From: Marinobacter sp. CHS3-4
GTDB lineage: Bacteria > Pseudomonadota > Gammaproteobacteria > Pseudomonadales > Oleiphilaceae
Reading direction: 5' to 3'
Assembly: GCF_030053415.1 (NCBI RefSeq)
Contig: NZ_JASGBJ010000001.1
Location: 558,001 to 622,000, forward strand
Length of the DNA: 64,000 nt
Positions 1-13,358 of this stretch are shown piece after piece. Positions within the stretch are counted from its first letter, which is position 1; the number at the start of each line of letters is the position of its first letter. The notes beneath the pieces are model-generated. The model was not told the DNA's origin and did not search any database. It saw nothing but the letters and a program-made list of their open reading frames with translations. Position numbers and translations under genes: made by a program.

Positions 1-132
1 AAACACCTTGCGCTTGGCTTTCAGGTCTTCACAACCATAAAGCTGAAAATGCAGGGTGAGAACCCCGACGTGTGGGGTAATCACCGGGTGAGGCGCTTCT
101 GCGTTCAGAAGCTTTTTCAGAGCATCGGACAT
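1..132 (-). CDS. DUF503-type small protein, N-terminal part only
   Basis: The reading frame starts with ATG at 132 and runs off the left edge, so only the first 44 residues are visible. They contain VGVLTLHFQLYGCEDLKAKR, which resembles the conserved opening strand and K-x-KR segment of the DUF503 (YlxP-like) family, small proteins of unknown function often found near translation and ribosome-maturation genes. The visible N-terminus is about 20 residues longer than the usual family start. It is followed downstream on the same strand by nothing visible. Family assignment rests on this short stretch only. Confidence 0.6.
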   Translation of the reverse strand, partial: MSDALKKLLNAEAPHPVITPHVGVLTLHFQLYGCEDLKAKRKVF

Positions 133-165
133 GAGCGTTTACTGCATTAAAGCTGACGATAGCTC

Positions 166-1869
166 TCAGTCTACTACAGGTGTCGCTCTGTCGATAATGC
201 GGGCAACGTCCAGGCCTGACGGCAGGTTACCGAAATTCAGGCCGCCACTGTGTTCCAGGCGGGAAGCACAGAATGCATCAGCGACGGCCGGGTCAGAATG
301 GCGCAGCAACAGCGACGCCTGCATCAGCAGTGCCAGCCGGTCGACCAGGTTACGTGCCCGGTACTGGAAGTCACTGACGTCGGTAAAATCGTTCTGAAGT
401 TGCGTCATGAAACGGTCAAAACGAACGTCTGAACCTTTGGCCACTTCGGCTTCGCTGAAAAACGCCTCCAGTGCCTGAGGCTCTTTTTGCAAAGCACGCA
501 GGGTGTCCAGGCACTGAACATTACCGCTGCCTTCCCATATAGCGTTCACCGGGGACTCGCGTAACAGACGAGGCATGATGCAGTCTTCCATCACGCCGCT
601 GCCGCCGATGCACTCCATGGCTTCGTAGGCATGGTTCGGTGTGCGTTTGCAGATCCAGTACTTGCCAACCGGGGTTGCCAGTCGAGCCAGCAAACGCTCC
701 TGTTCCAGGTGTTGATTGTCCAGGGCGCGGGCAACTCGCATGGTGAAGGTCAGCGCGGCCTCACTTTCCAGGGCCAGATCGGCCAGTACGTTCTGCATCA
801 ACGGTTGCTGGTTCAGACGCTGACCAAAGGCGCTGCGATGTCTGCAGTGGTGGGTGGCCTGGGCAACGGCCTGGCGCATGCCGGCAGAGCTGCCGATCAT
901 GCAATCGAATCGGGTCATGGCGACCATTTCAATAATCGTTGGCACGCCCCGGCCTTCCTCGCCGACCATCCAGGCGAGGGCGCCCCGCAATTCCGCTTCG
1001 CTGGACGCATTGGCCACGTTCCCCATTTTGTTTTTCAGGCGCTGGACCTGCCAGGGGTTCTTGGTGCCGTCCGGGCGCCAGCGAGGCATCAGGAAGCACG
1101 ACAGCCCATTGTCGGTTTGGGCCAGTACCAGGAAGGCGTCGCACATGGGGGCGGAAACAAACCACTTGTGCCCTACCAACTCGTAGGCCTGTCCGGGGCC
1201 GGTCTGTCCCACCGGGTAGGCGCGGGTGGAATTGGCGCGAACGTCGCTGCCACCCTGTTTTTCAGTCATGGCCATGCCAATGGTCACGGATTGCTTTTCG
1301 CCGTCAGGGCGGTTATCCGGATCGTACTCGTTGGCCAGGATTTTCTGCTCCCAGAGGGCGGCCAGCTCTGGTTGTTTCCGGATCGAGGGAACGGCTGCGA
1401 ATGTCATGGTGATCGGGCAGCAATGGGCAGCCTCCACCTGAGAGTGGAGATAATATTTGGCGGCTCTGATCGCATGGGCACCCTGGCCGGGATTGGACCA
1501 GGGGCTGCTGTGCAGGCCTTCGGCCATCGCGGCCTTCATCAACTGGTGATAGGCCGGGTGGAAATTCACCTGGTCAATCCGGTGTCCGAACCGGTCGTGG
1601 GTATCAAACATCGGCTTGTTGGCGTTGGCCTGAAAGCCAAGCTCGATGGTGCTCGCCATTCCCGTCCATTCACCAAATCGTTTCAGGTCGGTGACGGCCG
1701 ATGCGGCGCCCTCTCGGGCGACTGCTTCCTGCAGCGCCGTGTCCTGGGTAAACGGGTTATAGTTTTCCAGTGCGGGGGGCTGGTTGAACACCTCGTGCGT
1801 GTTGGCATAGTCAGACACGCCGTCGTGGCGAGGGTTGGCAGAATCTGGCACTGGCTGGCGGGCGTTCAT
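166..1869 (-). CDS. AidB-like acyl-CoA dehydrogenase family flavoprotein
   Basis: A 567-residue FAD-dependent acyl-CoA dehydrogenase of the AidB/isovaleryl-CoA dehydrogenase-like branch. The N-terminal about 170 residues carry the AidB-type extension (HDRFGHRIDQVNFHPAYH), followed by the middle beta domain with MTEKQGGSDVRAN and a C-terminal helical domain with YEAMECIGGSGVMED and IWEGSGNVQCLD, all typical of AidB-type proteins. E. coli AidB is slightly shorter (about 540 residues). I chose ATG 1869 because GGAGG lies 5 nt upstream, rather than an upstream in-frame start inside the preceding gene. It starts 2 nt after the stop of a TetR gene and is surely co-transcribed with it. Whether it protects DNA like AidB or oxidises a branched acyl-CoA cannot be told. 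Confidence 0.9.
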   Translation of the reverse strand: MNARQPVPDSANPRHDGVSDYANTHEVFNQPPALENYNPFTQDTALQEAVAREGAASAVTDLKRFGEWTGMASTIELGFQANANKPMFDTHDRFGHRIDQVNFHPAYHQLMKAAMAEGLHSSPWSNPGQGAHAIRAAKYYLHSQVEAAHCCPITMTFAAVPSIRKQPELAALWEQKILANEYDPDNRPDGEKQSVTIGMAMTEKQGGSDVRANSTRAYPVGQTGPGQAYELVGHKWFVSAPMCDAFLVLAQTDNGLSCFLMPRWRPDGTKNPWQVQRLKNKMGNVANASSEAELRGALAWMVGEEGRGVPTIIEMVAMTRFDCMIGSSAGMRQAVAQATHHCRHRSAFGQRLNQQPLMQNVLADLALESEAALTFTMRVARALDNQHLEQERLLARLATPVGKYWICKRTPNHAYEAMECIGGSGVMEDCIMPRLLRESPVNAIWEGSGNVQCLDTLRALQKEPQALEAFFSEAEVAKGSDVRFDRFMTQLQNDFTDVSDFQYRARNLVDRLALLMQASLLLRHSDPAVADAFCASRLEHSGGLNFGNLPSGLDVARIIDRATPVVD

Positions 1870-1871
1870 GT

Positions 1872-2504
1872 TTACCTCCGGTTGCCAGTCAGCCCCTGCA
1901 TGCAAAAATCAATGATGGAGTCGACCAGCGGATGACTGTCGTTATTTTCTCCCGGGTTGGCCGCTTCCACCATGGATGGTGACAATGGGCCTACCAGGCT
2001 TTCGGCAATGGCGCCTACCAGGCAGGTGCCACTCTGTGCCGCTTGTTGTGTGGGCAAACTTCCCTCTGCCATGCCTTGCTCAATCGCCTGTTCGAACAGT
2101 TCGGCATAGGCTCGGCGGAATTTAAGGCGCTCTTCCTCCACTTTCGGGTCAACCGGCTCGGCAATCAGCGACCATGCCATTGTCGGTGCCCGCAGTGCCC
2201 GTTCGGCGAACTGGCGCAGTGCCCGTTCCAGTCGGACAACCGCATTGCCTTCAGTGCCCAGTGCTTCGGTTACTTTGTCTACTTCCCGCTGTGTGGCGAT
2301 GCGGAAGATTTCAGCAAACAGCTCTTCTTTGGAGTCAAAATGCCGATAGATGGTGCCCGTTGCGACGCCAGCGCACTCGGCAACGGCAGTGACTCGTGCA
2401 TTGCGAAAGCCGCCTTCCGCGACCCGTTGCTGGGTGCATTCCACGATGCGCTTTCTGGCGTGGGCCTTACGGTTGCGCATTTTTTCTGTTTCGCGGTAAG
2501 CCAT
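1872..2504 (-). CDS. TetR/AcrR family transcriptional regulator
   Basis: A 210-residue one-component repressor. The N-terminal helix-turn-helix is clear (VTAVAECAGVATGTIYRHFD, about residues 38-57), followed by the usual KEELFAEIF helix; the C-terminal two thirds is the variable ligand-binding/dimerisation domain. ATG 2504 has AAGG 7 nt upstream. It is the first gene of a two-gene unit with the AidB-like dehydrogenase (2-nt gap), so it probably controls that gene and itself, responding perhaps to an acyl-CoA. The ligand is unknown. It is divergent from the sutA-like gene. Confidence 0.92.
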   Translation of the reverse strand: MAYRETEKMRNRKAHARKRIVECTQQRVAEGGFRNARVTAVAECAGVATGTIYRHFDSKEELFAEIFRIATQREVDKVTEALGTEGNAVVRLERALRQFAERALRAPTMAWSLIAEPVDPKVEEERLKFRRAYAELFEQAIEQGMAEGSLPTQQAAQSGTCLVGAIAESLVGPLSPSMVEAANPGENNDSHPLVDSIIDFCMQGLTGNRR

Positions 2505-2728
2505 CCGGCATCCTTATAAGTAGTGAACCACGATTCATTTCTTCAGTCAACGATCAAGTGTTCCGTAGCCTTTCCAGTTTATCCTTTTAAAACAACTATA
2601 TGGAATTAGTTACAAAAAATTACAAAAAAGGCTTTTCAGGGAAATAGCGCAGTCATCAAAACCGCATTATAAAGACGCCAAGACGCTTGCCACAGTGGCG
2701 GGCGCGTTTTCGTTGCAGGAGAAATTCC

Positions 2729-2950
2729 ATGAGTGAATTCGACGAAAGCAATCTGGAGCAATCCGGAACCTGGACAGCAGACAGTGACGATAACCATTCC
2801 GTTGCCGGCCGGGCGCGCATTCGCGCGCAATTGCAGCGGGACATTGAAGCCTTCCTGAATCAGGGCGGCCAGATTGAAGAAGTGGACACTACTTTCAGAA
2901 ATGACGCGCCGAAAAAGGTGGAAGTCGGGTTTAATAACCGGACGTTCTGA
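2729..2950 (+). CDS. SutA-like RNA polymerase-binding small protein
   Basis: A 73-residue protein with an acidic, disordered N-terminus and a conserved C-terminal half: an R-AQLQRDIEAFLNQGG helix followed by IEEVD and a PKK motif. This matches the end of Pseudomonas aeruginosa SutA (helix EEFLARGGKVQEVE, then PPKK), a small acidic protein that binds RNA polymerase and boosts rRNA and housekeeping transcription in slow growth. The match is from memory of the family, not a search. ATG 2729 is preceded by AGGAG at good spacing, so I rejected an upstream in-frame start. It is monocistronic, between a TetR gene and the lipase chaperone. The N-terminal acidic stretch is shorter than in P. aeruginosa. 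Confidence 0.6.
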   Translation: MSEFDESNLEQSGTWTADSDDNHSVAGRARIRAQLQRDIEAFLNQGGQIEEVDTTFRNDAPKKVEVGFNNRTF

Positions 2951-3081
2951 GTCTGTGGCTCATGGGGTTTGCGGTCAGGTTTGGAAGATACCTCATCTTT
3001 TGAGGTTGATCGCAGCGTAGCCTGAAAGACTGGCCTATCCTGTGGTTTCGGTTGTCTGATCCTTCAAGGCTGCAAGTACCC

Positions 3082-4098
3082 ATGAACCGCACTCTGACCC
3101 TGGCAACGGTGGCACTCATCGGGCTGGCCGTTGCCCTGGCGTTTACCATTACCCTCCATTCTTCGGATCAGGGCAGCGCTCGCCCGTCTGTTGGCGCGCC
3201 AGAGACTGATGTCAGCCCTGTGGCTTCAGGGGAGGTAGCCGCGCAGCAGCCTTCTGAATTGATTACCTCCGATCCTGCCCAGCTTCCGGATACTCTGCCA
3301 GCGTCATTGGAAGGCACCAATGTTCCGTCCGGCTGGGCCAGAATCGATGCCAATGGAGCGCTGATCCCGACTCCAGAGCTTCGCGAGCTGTTCGAGTACT
3401 ACCTCGCTGCGCTGGGAGAGGAAACGCTGGAGCAGCTGGTGGCCAGAATCCAGAACGCGTTGGCCAACCTGCCAGAGCCCGCGCGCTCTGAGGCCGGGAA
3501 AATATTGGGCGCCTACCTCGACTACAAGCTGGCGTTGGGAGAAATAGAGGGCTCGATGTCTGATGCTGCCACCATGGATCCGGATGCCATGGCGCGTCAG
3601 TTGGCGGATATTAGGGCCTTGCGCCGACAGTGGCTGGACGCTGAAACCGCAGAGGCTTTCTTTGCTCTCGAGGAGGCCGTTGATCAGTTTCAGGTGGCGC
3701 AGATGCGAATTCGCGCCGATGACTCCCTGACTGATCAGGAGCGACAGGTGCAATTGCTGAAAGCGGAGGAATCGCTGCCGGCACCGATCCGTGAATCCCG
3801 CCAACAGACGCGAAAATTTTCTGAGTATCAACAGGTTCGGCAGCAGCTGGCGGACGACCCCCAAGCGTTGCAGGCGTGGCGCGAAGACGCTTTCGGGGCT
3901 GAGGCTGCGGAGCGTCTGGCTCAGGTTGAAGCGGAACAGCAGGACTGGGAACGCCGTTGGCGGGCTTATCAGCAGGACAAGGCAGAACTTGAGGGGTTGG
4001 CCGGCCCTGAGAAAGAGGCCGCCGTCGAACGTTTGAGAGCGCAGTACTTTGAAGGGCCGGAAAGACATCGTGCCCAGGCTCTGGATTCCCTGCAGTAA
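3082..4098 (+). CDS. Lipase-specific foldase (lipase secretion chaperone)
   Basis: A 338-residue membrane-anchored periplasmic chaperone that folds a partner triacylglycerol lipase before type II secretion. One N-terminal membrane helix (about residues 5-25) is followed by an Ala/Pro-rich linker and a helical body. The diagnostic foldase motif appears as ELFEYYLAALGEE (family form RxxFDYxLSAxGE), and the C-terminal half is rich in Q, E and R helices. Length fits the LifO/LipB family (about 340). I chose ATG 3082 over a TTG ten codons upstream. No lipase gene adjoins it, which is unusual because foldase and lipase are normally neighbours; the client must be encoded elsewhere. Confidence 0.88.
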   Translation: MNRTLTLATVALIGLAVALAFTITLHSSDQGSARPSVGAPETDVSPVASGEVAAQQPSELITSDPAQLPDTLPASLEGTNVPSGWARIDANGALIPTPELRELFEYYLAALGEETLEQLVARIQNALANLPEPARSEAGKILGAYLDYKLALGEIEGSMSDAATMDPDAMARQLADIRALRRQWLDAETAEAFFALEEAVDQFQVAQMRIRADDSLTDQERQVQLLKAEESLPAPIRESRQQTRKFSEYQQVRQQLADDPQALQAWREDAFGAEAAERLAQVEAEQQDWERRWRAYQQDKAELEGLAGPEKEAAVERLRAQYFEGPERHRAQALDSLQ

Positions 4099-4177
4099 CG
4101 GAACCGTCACAATCCCCTGTCAGGCTGGGTTCCAATCCGCTTGCTGGGCCTGCCCCAGCTCCTTTTGGCGTGTATGA

Positions 4178-7377
<3,200 letters not shown>

Positions 7378-7416
7378 CTGATAAACGACAGCCACGCGCT
7401 GCAGGGAGAACAGGAT

Positions 7417-8712
7417 TTGAAAACACAATGGATGGTAGCTGGCGTCGTTGTGCTGGCATTGGGTGCGGCTGCGCCTTGGGGTGTAGGTTATTACACCGAG
7501 CATCAGTGGCAATCAGTGGCAGCGGGCATTAACGATTCTCAGACCGCCTTTCGCGTAGAAACCCGTGATTACGATCGGGGCTATATGAACGCCAGCATCC
7601 GTGGCTCGGTCACGGTGGTGATGCCCGAAACCGGTGAACAGCAAAGCTTTGATTACCAGGCCAGAGTCAGTCATGGCATCACCGGCAGCCTTATGGACTT
7701 CTCCACTCCCGAGGATCTGAGCGCTGAGGTCAAAAAGTACTTTCCCGATGAGAGGCCAAGGCTGACTTTAGAGACCCGCATCTGGGGGGCAGGCATTGTT
7801 GAGCTAACCATCCCCGAAGTAAATGTGACTGACGAGCAAACCGGCGAAACGATGGTATTCTCCCGCGCCTATGGTCGCGCCGACATCGGTTCTGCAGGTA
7901 CCACGGCGGATATCATTCTGGAATGGCCGGGGATGACGGTGACCGGTCCGGACGCTGATTTCAGCGTTTCGGACCTGAAGATGGAGCAATCTGTCGAGCA
8001 TCTCACCGGCGAACTCTGGCTCGGTGATGTGGACATGTCCCTGGCAAGCCTTCAGATAAGCGCGCCGCAGCAGCCTAAGGTTGCATTCAGTGGGCTGTCG
8101 ATCATCAGCACCAGTGATGCGACAGAAAACGGGGCACGCCTGAACGCTGACGCCAGCTTCAAACTGGATGAAGTTCAGGCCAATGGCGAGGTCTTCGGCC
8201 CCCACGAAATCCAGATGCGCCTGGATGGTCTGGATGTTGCGAGCATGGAGGCGCTGTCAGCGGCGATGAACGATATGCAGCACGCTGCGTTGAACATGCC
8301 TGCAGATGCAGGTCCACAGGCGCAAATGCAGCAACAGATGGCGATGGTTCAGAAGATCAGCGAGGCGTTCAGTTCCCTGGCGTCTGAAGGCTTCACTTTT
8401 GGTTTCCCGAAGATTGACCTGAGCACCCCGGAGGGCCCGGTCACCGGAGAGATTCAGTTGAGTCACCCGGAGCTGTCTGATGAGGAAAAACAACAGACCC
8501 TGTTGGTCATGCAAGGGCTAACCGGCAACCTGGACCTGAGCATGCCGGCGGCACTGGTTGACAATAATCCGGGGTTGGCAATGCAGGTGGCTCCACTGAT
8601 CCAGCAGGGCATGGTCGTTCAGGAGGGTGACCGTCTGCACATGGTGGGTACGCTCGAGGACATGGCCCTGACCATCAACGGTAACGTGATTCCGCTGCCG
8701 CCCATTTTCTGA
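7417..8712 (+). CDS. DUF945 (YdgA-type) membrane-anchored periplasmic protein
   Basis: A 431-residue protein with an uncleaved N-terminal membrane helix (residues 5-24) and the DUF945 hallmarks: GYYTEHQWQS directly after the helix, then RVETRDYDRGYMNASIRG, and repeated beta-strand segments containing LDGL. The family resembles E. coli YdgA and AsmA-like beta-rich periplasmic proteins; its function is not established. The start is TTG 7417, which has a GGGAG ribosome site nearby; the first ATG (7432) has none and would cut into the membrane helix. The stretch around residues 285-315 is rich in Met and Gln. It follows ppk by 39 nt and may be co-transcribed. Confidence 0.8.
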   Translation: MKTQWMVAGVVVLALGAAAPWGVGYYTEHQWQSVAAGINDSQTAFRVETRDYDRGYMNASIRGSVTVVMPETGEQQSFDYQARVSHGITGSLMDFSTPEDLSAEVKKYFPDERPRLTLETRIWGAGIVELTIPEVNVTDEQTGETMVFSRAYGRADIGSAGTTADIILEWPGMTVTGPDADFSVSDLKMEQSVEHLTGELWLGDVDMSLASLQISAPQQPKVAFSGLSIISTSDATENGARLNADASFKLDEVQANGEVFGPHEIQMRLDGLDVASMEALSAAMNDMQHAALNMPADAGPQAQMQQQMAMVQKISEAFSSLASEGFTFGFPKIDLSTPEGPVTGEIQLSHPELSDEEKQQTLLVMQGLTGNLDLSMPAALVDNNPGLAMQVAPLIQQGMVVQEGDRLHMVGTLEDMALTINGNVIPLPPIF

Positions 8713-8729
8713 TTAGCCAGTTGGCCCAC

Positions 8730-8750
8730 GGCACCCCTCGGCAGGGTGCC
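8730..8750. terminator. Short hairpin between convergent genes
   Basis: GGCACCC (8730-8736) pairs with GGGTGCC (8744-8750) across a 7-nt loop, midway between the converging DUF945 and coaD genes. There is no T tract on either side, so it may be only a weak or factor-dependent terminator. Confidence 0.35.
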
Positions 8751-8777
8751 CGTATTGCCGCCGAGTCGGGCTTCGCA

Positions 8778-10938
<2,161 letters not shown>

Positions 10939-10969
10939 TAAAAGGCTCCAGTTAGCAGGAAGTGACGGC

Positions 10970-11596
10970 TCAGGCGCTGGCCTTGAACTGCGGCAATGCA
11001 TCAACGGCCCACTGGGGTGGTCCCGGATAGCCAGAGGCCGCCCAGTGATCTTCATGACCGTAAAAGGCCACGTTGCTGACCTTGGTCAACGCAATATACC
11101 CGTTGTTGAATAGCCCGATGCTGCTGGTTTGCCAGCGCTTGAGGAACGCATCGGCATCCGCTGTGCTGGCGTTTTCCCAGCTTGACCAGACCCGTGCAAC
11201 GGTGACCCGTGTCAGGCCGAAGTTCAGCAGGTCGAACAGGCCCCTGAGTTCCTTCTGGTTGGCCGGGCCAAACTGGTGAATGCCTGCATCGACACGCTCG
11301 ATGGTCTCTCTAATCTTGATGCGTCGCCGTTCGGGGTCCTCTGTCAGAGAGGGGCCTACGATGGCTGGCAACAGGGCCTCAAAGAGCACGATGTCGTCTT
11401 TGGTTAGAAATCGAAACTGGTAGTTGCTGGCTCTGGCATCAGATAGCGCTGTGTAGCCATCACCTGCGGGCGATGTGGCGCAGCCGGACAGCCCTGCTGT
11501 GACGCTGACCGTGCCCAGAAACAAGGCACCGCCCATACCGGTGCGCAGGAAACTGCGACGGTCCATGGTGTCCGGCTTGGAAGAAGATTCAGGCAT
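10970..11596 (-). CDS. Tat-exported lipoprotein, gluconate 2-dehydrogenase subunit 3-like
   Basis: A 208-residue protein with a twin-arginine leader (DRRSFLRTGMGG) followed by a hydrophobic stretch and a lipobox, LSGC, at about residues 36-39, so it should be exported folded and then lipid-anchored. The body (FLTKDDIVLFEALLPAIVG, and the C-terminal YGHEDHWAASGYPGPP) resembles the small gamma subunits of GMC-type membrane dehydrogenases (gluconate 2-dehydrogenase subunit 3 family). It lies between an aldehyde dehydrogenase and the GMC oxidoreductase on the same strand and is the likely export and anchoring partner of the latter. The subunit relationship is inferred. Confidence 0.75.
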   Translation of the reverse strand: MPESSSKPDTMDRRSFLRTGMGGALFLGTVSVTAGLSGCATSPAGDGYTALSDARASNYQFRFLTKDDIVLFEALLPAIVGPSLTEDPERRRIKIRETIERVDAGIHQFGPANQKELRGLFDLLNFGLTRVTVARVWSSWENASTADADAFLKRWQTSSIGLFNNGYIALTKVSNVAFYGHEDHWAASGYPGPPQWAVDALPQFKASA

Positions 11597-11634
11597 GCTT
11601 ATCCCGCTCTTGTCGTTTTTATGCTTCCTTTTGA

Positions 11635-11654
11635 AGCCGGCCCGAAGGCCGGCT
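11635..11654 (-). terminator. Strong GC hairpin with UUCG loop inside the alcohol-oxidation operon
   Basis: AGCCGGCC (11635-11642) and GGCCGGCT (11647-11654) form a perfect 8-bp stem closing a four-base loop that reads TTCG on the transcribed (minus) strand. It lies ten bases past the aldehyde dehydrogenase stop. No T tract follows, so it may act as a partial terminator or an mRNA-stability element that lowers expression of the two downstream genes. Confidence 0.5.
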
Positions 11655-11664
11655 GTCAGAAAGA

Positions 11665-13110
11665 TCAGCGAATGAAGAGCTTGTATATCATTTTATGAGC
11701 GGCCGTTCCGTGCGGTGCGTACACAAATTTGCCACTGTTGAAGCGCTGCTTGCTGAAAATGGCGCGCTGATGGGAGAAGGTCAGGAAGCCTTCCTTGCCG
11801 TGATAGTGGCCCATGCCGGAATCGCCCACGCCGCCAAAGGGAAGGTCGTCCTGAGCAACGTGCATGAGTGCGTCATTGATGCACATGCCACCGGAATGGG
11901 TGTTGTTGGTGACGTAATCCTGATGGGCCTTGTCGTAACCAAAGTAGTAAAGCGCCAGTGGCCGCGGACGGTCATTGATGTAGTGAATGGCTTCGTCCAG
12001 ATTGCCGTAACTGACCACCGGAAGAATGGGCCCGAAGATCTCATCCTGCATCAGCTTCATGTCCGGTGTGGTGTTCAGTACCAGAGTAATCGGCATTTTC
12101 CGGGTGCCATCTTTCATGTTTTCCTGCGCAGGATTGACCTCGATCAGATCAGCGCCCTTTTGCCTGGCGTCATCCAGGTAACCTTGTAGGCGATTGTATT
12201 GGCGCTCGTTGATGATCGCTGTGTAGTCGTCGTTGTCCCGCAGTGTGGGATACATGGTGGACATCTGTTTGCGGAATTCATCCACGAAGGCCTGAATGCG
12301 ATCGGCAGGGCAGAGCACGTAGTCCGGTGCTACGCAGGTCTGGCCAGCGTTAAGTGCCTTGCCAAAGCCGATACGCTGAGCGGCGTCTTCCATCGGCACA
12401 TCCGCCGCCACGATCGCCGGAGATTTTCCGCCAAGCTCCAGGGTAACCGGTGTCAGGTTTTCCGCAGCGGCTTTCATCACCAGCTTGCCCACAGTCGTGG
12501 AGCCGGTGAACAGCAGGTGGTCGAAAGGCAGTGATGAAAAGTCGGCCGCCACGTCAGCTTCGCCGTTGATCACGCTGACCAGATCCTCCGGGAACGTGGA
12601 CTCAATCAATTCCCTGAAAAGCGCCGAGGTGTGAGGCGTATATTCGGACATTTTGATCATCGTGCGGTTACCCGCAGACAGCGCGGCGACCAGTGGCCCC
12701 ACCGCCAGGTAAAGCGGGTAGTTCCAGGGCACGATGACGCCCACCACGCCCTTCGGCTGATAGTGAACCTGATTGCTGGCAGGTTGGAACAGCAAGGACA
12801 CGTGACGTTTGGACGGCTTCATCCAGCCACCGAGGTTTTTCAGGGTGTAATTGATACCCTGAATCGACGGCATTACCTCGGCAATCAACGACTCATCTTT
12901 GGATCGGCAGCTGAAGTCACGATCCATGGCGTCCAGCAGACGATCCTGATTGGCCAGCAGTACTCGCTTCAGGCGCTTCAGGTTTTCCTGCCGTTCCGTC
13001 AGGGATGGCATGGGGTTGTTGCGAAAGGCCTTCTTTTGATCGTCGAAGGTACGATGATTGTGCTGAATCTGTTTTTTGCTTTCGGTCAGCTGTACAACGG
13101 TGGCACCCAT
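11665..13110 (-). CDS. Coniferyl-aldehyde-dehydrogenase-type NAD(P)-dependent aldehyde dehydrogenase
   Basis: A 481-residue aldehyde dehydrogenase oxidising an aldehyde to its acid. Seen: VIVPWNYPLYLAVGPLVAAL, FTGSTTVGKLVMKAA (NAD-binding), the general-base glutamate in LELGGKSPAI, and the catalytic cysteine in NAGQTCVAPDYVLCP. The C-terminal SHQRAIFSKQRFN followed by a hydrophobic tail matches the class-3-like branch annotated as coniferyl aldehyde dehydrogenase (CalB), whose members also take medium- and long-chain fatty aldehydes. ATG 13110 has AGGAGAG upstream. It is first in an operon with the Tat lipoprotein and GMC oxidoreductase, which would make the aldehyde. It is divergent from a TetR gene with a palindromic operator between them. 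Confidence 0.9.
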   Translation of the reverse strand: MGATVVQLTESKKQIQHNHRTFDDQKKAFRNNPMPSLTERQENLKRLKRVLLANQDRLLDAMDRDFSCRSKDESLIAEVMPSIQGINYTLKNLGGWMKPSKRHVSLLFQPASNQVHYQPKGVVGVIVPWNYPLYLAVGPLVAALSAGNRTMIKMSEYTPHTSALFRELIESTFPEDLVSVINGEADVAADFSSLPFDHLLFTGSTTVGKLVMKAAAENLTPVTLELGGKSPAIVAADVPMEDAAQRIGFGKALNAGQTCVAPDYVLCPADRIQAFVDEFRKQMSTMYPTLRDNDDYTAIINERQYNRLQGYLDDARQKGADLIEVNPAQENMKDGTRKMPITLVLNTTPDMKLMQDEIFGPILPVVSYGNLDEAIHYINDRPRPLALYYFGYDKAHQDYVTNNTHSGGMCINDALMHVAQDDLPFGGVGDSGMGHYHGKEGFLTFSHQRAIFSKQRFNSGKFVYAPHGTAAHKMIYKLFIR

Positions 13111-13235
13111 AGCGAGTTCTCTCCTTGCGATGGATGGCTGCGGTTGGAGCCCTCCATCCTGTGTTGATCGAGCCTTTCAGTGAGGCTTTCTATTAACGTT
13201 AAATGCCGAGCAGAAGTGGTGAAAAATTGCTCAGT

Positions 13236-13270
13236 TTGCACTCTGGGCTATTATTAGAGTATATACTCTA
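13236..13270. promoter_or_regulatory. Perfect 16-bp palindrome, likely TetR operator over a promoter
   Basis: TAGAGTATATACTCTA at 13255-13270 is a perfect inverted repeat in the 248-bp gap between the divergent aldehyde dehydrogenase and TetR genes. TTGCAC at 13236-13241 with TATATA at 13260-13265 (18-bp spacing) makes a plausible plus-strand promoter whose -10 box lies inside the palindrome, so a bound repressor would block it. That the neighbouring TetR protein binds here is inferred. Confidence 0.6.
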
Positions 13271-13358
13271 GTGAGTCAAGCCGACCGGTTGGCGAATCAG
13301 GCCATACGAATTCACAGCGCTGTTCTTCGCAGTCAATACAACACCCAACGTTGAGCCT

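Noticed and set aside
631..1935. 434-codon open frame on the plus strand
   Set aside because: It runs antisense to the AidB-like gene, has no family similarity and reflects codon bias in the opposite frame.
2990..3006. ACCTCA/TGAGGT hairpin after the SutA-like gene
   Set aside because: Six-base stem without a following T tract; common by chance.
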